Shown here in pieces: positions 16,798 to 25,398 of a DNA stretch of 64,000 nt (position 1 is the first letter of the stretch; each line of letters begins with the position of its first letter). The notes beneath the pieces are model-generated. The model worked only from the letters and a program-made list of their open reading frames with translations, had not been told where the DNA came from and made no database searches. Origin of the DNA: Pseudoalteromonas byunsanensis. GTDB taxonomy: Bacteria; Pseudomonadota; Gammaproteobacteria; Enterobacterales; Alteromonadaceae. The stretch is taken from NCBI RefSeq assembly GCF_001854475.1, contig NZ_MNAN01000035.1:427247-491246 (forward strand), read 5' to 3'. Made by a program: the position numbers and the translations under genes.

Positions 16798-18168
16798 CTA
16801 AAATAACGCTTCTAGCGCTTCACTAAGACTATTAACACCAACAACTTCCATGCCTTCAATAGGCTCTTTTGGCTTGTTAGCATTGGGCACTATCGCACGT
16901 TTAAAACCATGCTTAGCAGCCTCTTTTAAGCGTTCTTGACCACTTGGAACCGGCCTTATTTCTCCGCCCAAGCCAACTTCACCAAACACCACCAGCTGTC
17001 GATCTAATGCATAATTTTTAAAGCTTGATACCAAAGCTACGATCAAAGCCAGATCCGCACTGGTTTCTGAGACTTTCACGCCACCAACCACATTAACAAA
17101 TACGTCCTGATCCGCCACTTGTAATCCCCCATGGCGATGCAGCACAGCCAGTAACATGGCTAAACGGTTTTGTTCTAACCCCACAGTGACTCGTCTTGGG
17201 TTTGCTAACTGTGAATAATCAACCAGCGCCTGCACCTCGACAAGTAACGGACGTGTACCTTCCCAAATGACCATCACTAGAGAACCTGGGGTTTGTTCCT
17301 CACCTCGGTTAAGAAAAATAGCGGAAGGGTTACTGACTTCTTTGAGCCCCTGCCCCGTCATCGCAAACACACCAAGTTCATTAACCGCGCCAAAACGGTT
17401 TTTGTTACCGCGTAGAGTGCGAAAGCGACTATCTGAACTGCCTTCCAATAAAATTGAACAGTCAATACAGTGTTCCAGCACTTTGGGACCCGCCAAACTA
17501 CCATCTTTCGTTACGTGACCAACCATAAAAATAGCGACTTGGTTTTGTTTTGCAAAGCGAGTTAAATAGGCCGCACTTTCTCGCACTTGAGAAACGCTTC
17601 CTGGCGCCGACTGTACATCACTCATGTGCATCACCTGAATGGAGTCGATAACCATAATACTGGGCTTTTCTTGTAAGGCCAGTTGGCAAATAGTTTCGAC
17701 ATTGGTCTCGGCCAACGTGCGTAATTTATTCGTGGGTAACCCCAAACGATGCGCCCGCATAGCAACCTGCTGTAACGACTCTTCTCCCGTTACATACAAG
17801 GTGTTCATGCTCTGTGCTAATAAGCACATGGTTTGCAACAATACTGTACTCTTACCCGCTCCTGGGGAGCCACCAATCAAGATAGCACTACCTGGCACAA
17901 CTCCTCCTCCCAACACACGGTCAAACTCTTTAAAACCGGTGCTAAAACGAGGCAAGCTTTCAAGGTTTACTTCGTCTAAAGTTTGTACTTTAGCATCAAC
18001 CATTCCAGCATATCCTGCCATTGCTGTACTGCGAGGAGGAGCCTTCACTGATGGCACACGAAACTCCGTCACCGTATTCCAAGCGCGGCACTCTGAACAT
18101 TGCCCCTGCCATCTGGCAAATTCAGCGCCACAATCACTACATACAAAGGCTGTTTTCTTTTTAACCAT
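16798..18168 (-). CDS. radA: DNA repair protein RadA
   Basis: RadA is a RecA-related ATPase that drives branch migration during recombination. The 456-residue protein has an N-terminal C4 zinc finger (C10, C13, C24, C27), a Walker A motif GGSPGAGKST near residue 100, the RadA-specific KNRFG motif near residue 256, and a C-terminal Lon-like domain. Length matches E. coli RadA (460). It is followed 12 bp later by the unknown anchored protein gene and is divergent from the PilZ gene across 194 bp. Confidence 0.98.
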   Translation of the reverse strand: MVKKKTAFVCSDCGAEFARWQGQCSECRAWNTVTEFRVPSVKAPPRSTAMAGYAGMVDAKVQTLDEVNLESLPRFSTGFKEFDRVLGGGVVPGSAILIGGSPGAGKSTVLLQTMCLLAQSMNTLYVTGEESLQQVAMRAHRLGLPTNKLRTLAETNVETICQLALQEKPSIMVIDSIQVMHMSDVQSAPGSVSQVRESAAYLTRFAKQNQVAIFMVGHVTKDGSLAGPKVLEHCIDCSILLEGSSDSRFRTLRGNKNRFGAVNELGVFAMTGQGLKEVSNPSAIFLNRGEEQTPGSLVMVIWEGTRPLLVEVQALVDYSQLANPRRVTVGLEQNRLAMLLAVLHRHGGLQVADQDVFVNVVGGVKVSETSADLALIVALVSSFKNYALDRQLVVFGEVGLGGEIRPVPSGQERLKEAAKHGFKRAIVPNANKPKEPIEGMEVVGVNSLSEALEALF

Positions 18169-18268
18169 ACTTTAAGGCACACTTTTTGCTTATACTTATA
18201 ACTCAATCTCTGTGCAATATAACCACTGCAATAGCAGACGAAGTTAACAGAATTGTTTAGAATAAATT

Positions 18269-18294
18269 AACTATGATTTAGTATTGTCATAGTT
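18269..18294. promoter_or_regulatory. 26-bp dyad upstream of the PilZ gene
   Basis: A perfect 8-bp inverted repeat AACTATGA (18269-18276) / TCATAGTT (18287-18294) is separated by 10 bp, about 70 bp before the PilZ gene and about 100 bp from radA. The right arm overlaps TTGTCA, a possible -35. Operator-like geometry; no regulator can be named. Confidence 0.35.
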
Positions 18295-18362
18295 TTGGCT
18301 TGATATAACAAATAATAACTAATTAGCCTCAGGGCTTAAACACGGATAATTGATGGGTCATT

Positions 18363-20861
18363 ATGGCTGAAGATAAGCTACAGAAGTATCAACCTCTGAT
18401 CAAAGAGTTAAAATCGCAGTTGGGTAATCCCGACTTCGATAAGCTATTTGAGCAAATGACCAAGGATATTTCCAAACCCGATCGATTCTTGTTAAAAATG
18501 GAAATGTCTCGCTTATCTCAACCTATCGCGCGTTTTATCGACCTACGAGGACAGGTTGCAGGTGATGTTAAGCCTTATGAACATGAAGGTAAACAACACT
18601 TTATGGATGACCTAGCCATTGAGGTATTTGAGCGTGAAATAGCACGTCACGGTGGCTATACGCTAGCGGTGTATGAAGAAGTGATGCAAACCGAGAATAA
18701 TTTTCGGGTCATGCAGAAAAAAGCACAAGATACTGAAAGCCTGGTTCAAGATGTTGTAGAGCAACAACCCGATCACGCTAAGCTAGTACGCTTTGCATCC
18801 TATGAAAGCCGCATTGAAGAGCGGATGAATTATTCAATTAAAATTTCTATTGAATTAGGTAAAGGCAATCAAGCCACTGGCACCACTTCAGATATTTCAC
18901 TGAGCGGCGCAAAAATTAAACTCTCGGCAAAAGAGCGGGTTAACCCTGGACAATTGGTGAGCGTCAGGCTGACGGGGCTTGAGCAAGAATTTGAACTGGG
19001 TCTCAAAGAAGGGATCCAATATGAAGTGATTGCAGTTGAACCTATTTCTTCTGGTTTTCAGCATGTTAGGTTAAAAAGAACTTTTATTGAAAACAGTAGT
19101 TCATTTGATGAATTTCTTAATAGCTTTATTCACGGCAATAAACGCCGCTACAAAGTTAACCTAGACAATACGATGGACGCTATAACTTGCAAAGGTTACG
19201 AGCAATACTATCAACCTAGAGTCAATTCATTGTTTGTGTTCTTTTCGCAAAAGGAAAAGTTACTGTTACCCACGATTGCGTTAACCAACGAAAATAACGC
19301 ATTTATTAACTATTACTTTGAAGACGAACGTAAATCATCCTGTTTATATCAAATTTTTTCTCAATCTCGTATGGCAACCATATTGGCACTGCCAAATGCC
19401 GTCAAAGAGTCGACAGTGTATAGCTTTACACATATAAAAGACGGAAAAATATATCACTATTCAGCATTCGACTTTGAGTTAGCTAAACAGCCTGACTTAC
19501 GTAATTTATTCGTAGCTTATGGTTCTCAGAAAAGCAGTTGGCGTACCTACAAGGTGCAACTGATGCCAAGTCACCATGAAGATGCCTTTATCCCGTTATC
19601 GCTACCAGCTAATGCAAGCAAGAACATCGAAAAATTAAACAAACGCCCCACACCACGTGTGCAAAGTCATATTCAGGATATTAAATATTTATTATTACTG
19701 ACGGATATTTCCTCCCAACATCAAAAAGAGGCATATCAAAAAGTACCTTTTGACAAAAACCTCGTTAATAAGCTCAAAGTTTTTGGTCGAGGAAAGACGC
19801 TCAACCCACCCAAGCTGGATGTGGTGTCACTTGATTACATAAACCTTCGAGCACACAAGCGATACCTGTATAAAACATCTGTAGTTTTACACATTGATGG
19901 GGCTCAATCTTGCCAAGGTCATACATTAGATTTTTCAGAAATGGGATTACAGGTAGAGCTTGCGCAGCCTACTGAGCTAACTAAAGGAAGCGTAATCCAC
20001 TTAGATTTGCCTGATTTACAGAAAATTACTAAGCAATACACACTCAGTAATCTGCGATATGAAGTAGTTGCAGTTAGTAAAGCAAAAACTATTATAAACT
20101 TAAAAGTCAGTAAGCTAACCGACTTGCCTCAGGTGGCAAGTGAGTTTTTTAAACTATTAATTAATAGCAATAAAGACAAATTACAGCCTTGCAAAGAAGC
20201 GCCCAGAATACCCGGTTTGTCCACGGCACTAAGAAATATGATCACTAAAAGTGTGTGCCAATTCCCGTTTTATTTACATAAAGAAACATCACACTTTAAA
20301 ATTGGTGCAGTGGGTATTGGCTTATACCCTACCCCCATACACCGCCTACTGATGCATTATCACAACGGCAAGCAAGGGCAATTAAATATGAAGCCACTGT
20401 TTCCTGCAGGTTTTATTGAAAGCCACTTAACAGAAGCGTTGCGTAAGCACAGCCGTAAAAGCAAGCCACTAAAATACACTCTGTTTGTCGCTTTTGACAA
20501 CAAAGAAAAAGACATAAACAAGGCTTTGAAAGGTCAGTGTATCAGCCAAGAAGAGTCGCAAGAACCATTATTTCTGTTTCAGAAAAAGACCATTACTAAA
20601 AATATTTTGTTTGTATTTCACTTGCATGTGTCCAAAACAGGTCGCCCTGATACGGACTATCTGGCGAATGAACTGCGCTATGTGAGCCACTACGCATTAC
20701 ATAAAGCAAAAGAGCTCGAAGAAGGGTTATGGAAAGTAACTGGTGTTTGCGATTTAATAGATGTCACTGATGAACACCTACGCACTTTGGACATTGACAC
20801 TAAACTTATCACAGCAATGAGATTAAGAAAGCAAACTTGGCTAAAAGCGTTGTTAAATTAA
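18363..20861 (+). CDS. Large protein with two PilZ domains
   Basis: An 832-residue soluble protein with two complete PilZ signatures. The first has RIEER at residues 150-154 and DISLSG at 177-182; the second has RAHKR near 495 and DFSEMG near 524. RxxxR plus D/NxSxxG are the c-di-GMP contact motifs, so each domain is predicted to bind the nucleotide. The first 145 residues are helical and the region after 620 is of unknown fold. No signal peptide or membrane segment is seen. It is divergent from radA. It is probably a c-di-GMP receptor for surface or motility behaviour, but the output is unknown. Confidence 0.88.
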   Translation: MAEDKLQKYQPLIKELKSQLGNPDFDKLFEQMTKDISKPDRFLLKMEMSRLSQPIARFIDLRGQVAGDVKPYEHEGKQHFMDDLAIEVFEREIARHGGYTLAVYEEVMQTENNFRVMQKKAQDTESLVQDVVEQQPDHAKLVRFASYESRIEERMNYSIKISIELGKGNQATGTTSDISLSGAKIKLSAKERVNPGQLVSVRLTGLEQEFELGLKEGIQYEVIAVEPISSGFQHVRLKRTFIENSSSFDEFLNSFIHGNKRRYKVNLDNTMDAITCKGYEQYYQPRVNSLFVFFSQKEKLLLPTIALTNENNAFINYYFEDERKSSCLYQIFSQSRMATILALPNAVKESTVYSFTHIKDGKIYHYSAFDFELAKQPDLRNLFVAYGSQKSSWRTYKVQLMPSHHEDAFIPLSLPANASKNIEKLNKRPTPRVQSHIQDIKYLLLLTDISSQHQKEAYQKVPFDKNLVNKLKVFGRGKTLNPPKLDVVSLDYINLRAHKRYLYKTSVVLHIDGAQSCQGHTLDFSEMGLQVELAQPTELTKGSVIHLDLPDLQKITKQYTLSNLRYEVVAVSKAKTIINLKVSKLTDLPQVASEFFKLLINSNKDKLQPCKEAPRIPGLSTALRNMITKSVCQFPFYLHKETSHFKIGAVGIGLYPTPIHRLLMHYHNGKQGQLNMKPLFPAGFIESHLTEALRKHSRKSKPLKYTLFVAFDNKEKDINKALKGQCISQEESQEPLFLFQKKTITKNILFVFHLHVSKTGRPDTDYLANELRYVSHYALHKAKELEEGLWKVTGVCDLIDVTDEHLRTLDIDTKLITAMRLRKQTWLKALLN

Positions 20862-20867
20862 TGCATT

Positions 20868-20902
20868 AGGGTAAATACGCCACACCTTGGCATATTTACC
20901 CT
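20868..20902. terminator. Hairpin between convergent PilZ gene and ampE
   Basis: A 10-bp perfect stem AGGGTAAATA (20868-20877) / TATTTACCCT (20893-20902) has a nested GCCA/TGGC stem inside. It lies between two convergent genes. T tails are poor on both strands, so it may act as a transcript-end structure rather than a strong terminator. Confidence 0.5.
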
Positions 20903-20928
20903 CTGTCTTGCAGCTTAATTAAAGCGTA

Positions 20929-21780
20929 TTAAGCCAAATTTCCAAACAACGTTAATAACGCTATCAATACTAAATAGAACAATATATTTCGCTTTACTAA
21001 GCGCATCATACAGCTTGCTTCATAAGTACAGCCTACATATTGCTGCTCTATTTGCTCCGCGGCCAATGCGGTAGAGGTGACGACTCGACGATTTGGTACC
21101 TTAAAATCGAGCACGTATTTAACCCAACAACTGGTTCCTTTAGAAAAGTTACCAATGATCAAATAACCAAAACTGGTCAGTCTGGCCGGTATCCAATCGA
21201 ACCAATGTAGCAGAGTTTCAAAACGAGCTTGATGGGCCTTTAAAGGGTGTTCTGAATTATCTACCATGTCGTCATACAGACTGCGCGATATCGCATAGAG
21301 CACAGCCCCTGGAGCTCCTAGCATGACAAACCAAAACAGTACCGCACAATAGTGACGAAAATTGATCCAAACTAATGTTTGACCAAACCACTCTCCATCT
21401 TTTTCAAGCTCTGTACGCTTTTGTCCCATTTGCAGAGCATACAAGGTTGCCGCTTCATTATCGCCCCGCGTCAAAGCATTTAAGTAGCCTTTATAGCGCG
21501 CTCTGTGATGAGCACAACCAAAACAAATCAATAACAAGCATGTGTTCAAAACCAATTGCGCTAAAACTATATCAAATACATTGTAGACGATAGCAACCAA
21601 AATACTGGGCACAATCAGCCAGATCAATACACCAAAACCAGAGTTCATAATGCCTTTGAGCATGCCACTATTAACACTGTGTGATAAGTAACCACTGCTA
21701 TAATAACTCATCTGCCAATAATCGCCTTTGGCAGCCAATCGCTCAATCGCCAACGCTAGAATGATCGAAATTAAAATCAT
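20929..21780 (-). CDS. ampE: AmpE family inner membrane protein
   Basis: AmpE is a polytopic inner membrane protein of the CobD-like family, linked to AmpD and beta-lactamase induction in enterics; its biochemical role is uncertain. The 283-residue protein starts MILISIILALAIERLA and has four or so hydrophobic spans (around FGVLIWLIVPSILVAIV, LLICFGC, AVLFWFVMLGA and a C-terminal ILFYLVLIALLTLF). Length matches E. coli AmpE (284). It lies 14 bp downstream of ampD, the conserved ampD-ampE operon, divergent from nadC. Confidence 0.92.
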   Translation of the reverse strand: MILISIILALAIERLAAKGDYWQMSYYSSGYLSHSVNSGMLKGIMNSGFGVLIWLIVPSILVAIVYNVFDIVLAQLVLNTCLLLICFGCAHHRARYKGYLNALTRGDNEAATLYALQMGQKRTELEKDGEWFGQTLVWINFRHYCAVLFWFVMLGAPGAVLYAISRSLYDDMVDNSEHPLKAHQARFETLLHWFDWIPARLTSFGYLIIGNFSKGTSCWVKYVLDFKVPNRRVVTSTALAAEQIEQQYVGCTYEASCMMRLVKRNILFYLVLIALLTLFGNLA

Positions 21781-21794
21781 GTGTGACTCTTTTA

Positions 21795-22331
21795 TTATTC
21801 AAGTTGATGAAAAAATTCAGACCACTGAAATGCTGGTCCGGGATCCGTTTTTCTACCTGGTGCAATATCGCAATGGCCCACTATCCGCTGCTTTGAAATA
21901 GCTGGATAAGCTGCCATTAACTCCTTTGTTAAAGCGACCAGCCGCTCATACTGCGCCTCACTATATGGCGTATTGTCAGTGCCTTCAAGCTCAATGCCAA
22001 TACTAAAATCATTACACCGCTGACGGCCCTCAAAACTCGACATACCAGCATGCCAAGCTCGCTTATTAAATGGTACATACTGAAGCACTTGCCCATCGCG
22101 ACGAATAAAACAGTGTGCAGACACCTCCACCCCTCTTAAGTCACAAAAACTTGGATGAGCGTCGCAATCAAGTGTGCCGCAAAACAAATCATCTACATAC
22201 GAAGTTGCAAACTCTCCCGCTGGCAATGATATGTTATGGATCACCAATAAAGAGATAGTTTCATGCTCAGGCCTGTCATCATAAAAAGTACAAGGTCGTC
22301 TGCTCGCATAACTTAACCAATTTAGTGACAT
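21795..22331 (-). CDS. ampD: 1,6-anhydro-N-acetylmuramyl-L-alanine amidase
   Basis: AmpD is a cytoplasmic zinc amidase that cleaves anhydromuropeptides during cell wall recycling, and so keeps the AmpC inducer low. The 178-residue protein has the zinc site residues in LVIHNISLP, ISAHCFIRRDG-type segment (VSAHCFIRRDGQ) and GHCDIAPGRKTDPGPAF, with the catalytic Lys and the third ligand Asp. Length fits (183 in E. coli). It is the first gene of ampDE and divergent from nadC, the classical order. Confidence 0.96.
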   Translation of the reverse strand: MSLNWLSYASRRPCTFYDDRPEHETISLLVIHNISLPAGEFATSYVDDLFCGTLDCDAHPSFCDLRGVEVSAHCFIRRDGQVLQYVPFNKRAWHAGMSSFEGRQRCNDFSIGIELEGTDNTPYSEAQYERLVALTKELMAAYPAISKQRIVGHCDIAPGRKTDPGPAFQWSEFFHQLE

Positions 22332-22366
22332 AATATAAAATGAACGCTAATAATCATACTCTTACC

Positions 22367-22382
22367 ATATCAAGGTTGATAT
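22367..22382. promoter_or_regulatory. 16-bp palindrome between ampD and nadC
   Basis: A perfect inverted repeat ATATCAA-GG-TTGATAT lies in the 137-bp gap between divergent ampD and nadC, 36 bp from ampD and 87 bp from nadC. Operator-like size and symmetry. It does not match a NadR, NrtR or AmpR site that I know. Confidence 0.35.
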
Positions 22383-22468
22383 AAATTCACTAGCAGCGAT
22401 TGTGTAAATGCGCGCAACACAGTAAAATTCGCACTCTCTCCATAATAGCTAAGACAAGTGACAGTACT

Positions 22469-23329
22469 ATGCAAAGCCAACCTATCTCTAATGAACTAAT
22501 AAGCCAATTGGTAAAACAAGCACTTAATGAAGATCTAAATTATCAGTCGGCGGCTGAGGGAGATATCACGGCACAGTTGATCCCAGAAACTGAGCAAGCA
22601 CAAGCCTATGTCATCACTCGTGAAGATTGTGTGTTCTGCGCTAAGGAAGTAATTATTGAAGTGTTCAAACAGGTAGACCCACAGGTAAAAGTAGAAGTGC
22701 TTGTTAACGATGGCGACCATGTTAGCGCTAACTCTAAACTATTCACCGCATCAGGGTCTGCACGTGCGATTTTAACAGCAGAAAGAACTGCATTGAACTT
22801 TGTTCAGTCTCTGTCTGGCACCGCCACTACAACTGCTCGCTATGTAAAAGCCTTAGCAGGCAGCCAAACTCAACTATTGGACACCCGCAAAACTATTCCG
22901 GGGCTAAGAGCATTACAAAAGTATGCCGTTACCTGTGGTGGTGGCAAAAATCACCGCATCGGCCTATTTGATGCCTTTTTAATCAAAGAGAATCATATTG
23001 CGGCTTGTGGTGGTATTGCCAATGCGGTAGGTAAAGCGAAAGCGAACCACCCTAACAAGCCAGTTGAAGTTGAAGTTGAGAACCATGATGAACTCATGCA
23101 AGCACTGCAAGCTGGTGCCGACATCATTATGTTAGACAATTTTAGTGTCGATGACATCAAAAAAGCCGTTGAATTGACTCAGGGTAAAGCCAAACTTGAA
23201 GTATCCGGAAATATGACTTTGGAAACACTGACCACCTATGCTCAGGCTGGGGTTGACTTTATTTCTAGCGGCGCATTAACCAAGCACTTGCACAGTATCG
23301 ATTTATCGATGCGTTTTGTTCAAAAATAA
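22469..23329 (+). CDS. nadC: Quinolinate phosphoribosyltransferase
   Basis: NadC converts quinolinate and PRPP to nicotinate mononucleotide in de novo NAD synthesis. The 286-residue protein has the signature DTRKTIPGLRALQKYAVTCGGGKNHR and GLFDAFLIKENH, plus the C-terminal GADIIMLDNF and VSGNMTLE strands. Full length (297 in E. coli). The ATG at 22469 gives MQSQPISNELI; an earlier in-frame ATG at 22400 would add 23 residues unlike the family. It is divergent from ampDE and next to the pilin gene, as in many gammaproteobacteria. Confidence 0.97.
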   Translation: MQSQPISNELISQLVKQALNEDLNYQSAAEGDITAQLIPETEQAQAYVITREDCVFCAKEVIIEVFKQVDPQVKVEVLVNDGDHVSANSKLFTASGSARAILTAERTALNFVQSLSGTATTTARYVKALAGSQTQLLDTRKTIPGLRALQKYAVTCGGGKNHRIGLFDAFLIKENHIAACGGIANAVGKAKANHPNKPVEVEVENHDELMQALQAGADIIMLDNFSVDDIKKAVELTQGKAKLEVSGNMTLETLTTYAQAGVDFISSGALTKHLHSIDLSMRFVQK

Positions 23330-23459
23330 GCATAAATTATTCTAAATATTACAAATGATTGGCTCTAATAGATTGACAAGCGAGTCTTGAAACCGTTAAA
23401 TACGACGAAAGAATGAGTTTAATGATAGGCAATAAAAAATGCCTTCGATAAGTTTGTTC

Positions 23460-23473
23460 GGCATTTCAATAGC
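23460..23473 (+). promoter_or_regulatory. Possible sigma-54 promoter of pilA
   Basis: GG at 23460-23461 and GC at 23472-23473 are 10 bp apart in the context TCGGCAT...ATAGCAA, similar to the sigma-54 -24/-12 elements, about 125 bp before pilA. PilR/sigma-54 control of major pilin genes is well known in Pseudomonas. A competing sigma-70 -10 (TATAAT, 23502-23507) has no good -35. Only one of the two may be used. Confidence 0.35.
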
Positions 23474-23506
23474 AAACGTGCAATCAGTTGCTTTTAACGC
23501 CTATAA

Positions 23507-23573
23507 TTGAAACTACCTAGTTTCAAAACCATAAAGATTTTAATATCTTTCTAACTTAGAATAACTGAGTTAG
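23507..23573 (+). promoter_or_regulatory. Three successive hairpins in the pilA leader
   Basis: Three adjacent inverted repeats fill the leader. The first is a perfect 20-bp palindrome TTGAAACTACCTAGTTTCAA (23507-23526). The second is AAAGAT/ATCTTT (23533-23550). The third is CTAACTTAG/CTGAGTTAG with one G-U pair and loop AATAA (23551-23573). The ribosome binding site TAGGAG follows near 23586, outside the stems. They could stabilise the abundant pilin mRNA or bind a regulator. Confidence 0.6.
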
Positions 23574-23598
23574 ACAAAAATCCCTTAGGAGACACATC

Positions 23599-24060
23599 AT
23601 GGCAAGACAACAACAGGGTGGTTTTACCCTTATAGAGTTGATGATAGTAGTAGCTATCATTGGTATTTTATCTGCTGTAGCATTGCCTGCGTATCAGGAC
23701 TATGTTGCTCGCTCACAAGCATCGGAAGCGGTTTCACTTTCAGCTGGTGCGAAAACTGCACTTGCAGAATATTATCAAATTAACGGGTCGTTCCCAACAG
23801 AAAATACAACTCCAACAACCACCAGCTTAGGTGCAACCGGCACATACTCAAAGCTGGTTGTGAACGATGGAGGAGAAATTGTAGTGACTATGGATGAAAA
23901 TGATGCTGTGACGGCACTACAAGGTGAAACTTTCACATTTACAGCTGTAACAACAGACAACGCATTTAAATGGACCTGTGTGAGTAGCCTGACTGACGCA
24001 AACTTAGTGCCTCAAGGCTGTTCAGCAACAGCAACAACAACAACGCCTACAGGCCCTTAA
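23599..24060 (+). CDS. pilA: Type IV major pilin
   Basis: This is the structural subunit of a type IV pilus, processed by PilD at the inner membrane. The 153-residue prepilin has an 8-residue basic leader MARQQQGG, then the processed N-terminus FTLIELMIVVAIIGILSAVALPAYQDY with the conserved Glu5. The C-terminal part is Thr-rich and has a two-cysteine D-region (WTCVSSLTDANLVPQGC) for a disulfide loop. TAGGAG lies 8 bases before the ATG. It is first in a pil cluster and followed by a strong terminator, consistent with pilin being made in excess of the assembly machinery. Confidence 0.96.
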   Translation: MARQQQGGFTLIELMIVVAIIGILSAVALPAYQDYVARSQASEAVSLSAGAKTALAEYYQINGSFPTENTTPTTTSLGATGTYSKLVVNDGGEIVVTMDENDAVTALQGETFTFTAVTTDNAFKWTCVSSLTDANLVPQGCSATATTTTPTGP

Positions 24061-24073
24061 TAAAAAAGTTTTT

Positions 24074-24105
24074 AAAAGCAGTTGTTTAACAACTGCTTTT
24101 TCTTC
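24074..24105 (+). terminator. pilA terminator
   Basis: A 12-bp stem AAAAGCAGTTGT (24074-24085) / ACAACTGCTTTT (24089-24100) with loop TTA and a T-rich tail lies 13 bp after pilA. It separates high pilin expression from pilC. Confidence 0.88.
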
Positions 24106-24128
24106 TTACTTTACAGCAGCGGTGTAAT

Positions 24129-25358
24129 ATGGCGAAAAATACAAGTGAGAAATCCCTAGACACCTTCCAGTGGGTTGGCGTAAGCACCCGAGGCAAACGT
24201 CTTGAAGGAGAAATGACAGGCTCCAGTATCGCCTTAGTAAAAGCACAGTTACGCAAACAAGGTATCACCCCCTCCAAAGTAAAACGTAAGCCTAAAGCGA
24301 TTTTCGGCCTCAATCGCAGTCCAAAGATTAGCCCTAAGGATATTGCGGTAACAACCCGTCAGATTGCTACCATGCTCAATGCAGGTGTGCCGCTTATTCA
24401 AGTTTTGGATATGATAGGCTCTGGCATTAATAACAAAAGCCTCAAAAAACTCATTTCCAGCATCGCCGACGAAGTACGTGCAGGCCAGCCACTGTCTAAA
24501 TCACTGCGTGCTTATCCCCGACATTTTGATGATTTGTACTGCGATCTTGTGCAATCTGGCGAACAGTCTGGTTCGCTCGACCATGTATTTGAGCGTATTG
24601 CCATCTACAAAGAAAAAGCAGAAGCACTGAAATCGAAAATTAAAAAAGCACTATTTTACCCGATCGCAGTCGTCGTTGTAGCCCTAGTTGTAACTTCTAT
24701 TTTATTGATATTTGTGGTGCCACAGTTTCAGGAAATCTTTAATGGCTTTGGTGCCGAGCTACCCGCATTTACCCTCATGGTTATCGCTATCTCAGAGATG
24801 ATGCAGAAATACTGGTGGATAGTGCTCGGCGTGCTATTTTTCGGTGGCTACCTTTACAAAGAAATGTTGTTTAAATCAAAAGCACTACGTAACTTTAATG
24901 ACAGATTACTATTAAGACTGCCCGTTGTTGGCGCTATTTTAGATAAAGCAGCAGTGGCACGTTATGCCAGAACTTTGTCTACCACATTTGCAGCGGGTGT
25001 TCCATTGATTGACGCACTTGACTCTGCCGCTGGCGCCTCTGGAAATGCGATTTTCCGTGATGCCATTTTAGACATAAAAAGTGAAGTCAGCTCTGGTAAT
25101 CAAATGAACTGGGCCATGAGAAATACCAGTGTTTTTCCTGATATGGTGATCCAAATGGTGGCCATTGGTGAAGAGTCAGGTTCACTAGACAGTATGCTGG
25201 CAAAAGTCGCAAGTATTTACGAGCAGGAAGTCGATGACTTGGTAGATGGCCTATCAAGTTTGCTTGAGCCGCTAATCATGGCGGTCCTTGGCGTACTAAT
25301 CGGCGGTCTTATCATCGCTATGTATTTACCTATCTTTCAGCTGGGTTCGGTTATTTAA
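24129..25358 (+). CDS. pilC: Type IV pilus inner membrane platform protein PilC
   Basis: PilC is the polytopic platform protein on which the PilB ATPase acts to extend the pilus. The 409-residue protein has two repeated T2SSF domains: the first around ATMLNAGVPLIQVLDMI and DLVQSGEQSGSLDHVFERIA, the second around LSTTFAAGVPLIDALDSAAG and AIGEESGSLDSMLAKVA. Three hydrophobic spans are visible. Length matches the family (about 405). It follows pilA directly; pilB, which usually precedes it, is missing from this position. Confidence 0.96.
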   Translation: MAKNTSEKSLDTFQWVGVSTRGKRLEGEMTGSSIALVKAQLRKQGITPSKVKRKPKAIFGLNRSPKISPKDIAVTTRQIATMLNAGVPLIQVLDMIGSGINNKSLKKLISSIADEVRAGQPLSKSLRAYPRHFDDLYCDLVQSGEQSGSLDHVFERIAIYKEKAEALKSKIKKALFYPIAVVVVALVVTSILLIFVVPQFQEIFNGFGAELPAFTLMVIAISEMMQKYWWIVLGVLFFGGYLYKEMLFKSKALRNFNDRLLLRLPVVGAILDKAAVARYARTLSTTFAAGVPLIDALDSAAGASGNAIFRDAILDIKSEVSSGNQMNWAMRNTSVFPDMVIQMVAIGEESGSLDSMLAKVASIYEQEVDDLVDGLSSLLEPLIMAVLGVLIGGLIIAMYLPIFQLGSVI

Positions 25359-25398
25359 GCCTAACCCATTAAACTCTAAACGAAAAATAAGAATAGTT

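Noticed and set aside
20929..22331. ampDE as evidence of an inducible beta-lactamase nearby
   Set aside because: ampD and ampE serve cell wall recycling and are core genes; no ampR or beta-lactamase gene is in the window.
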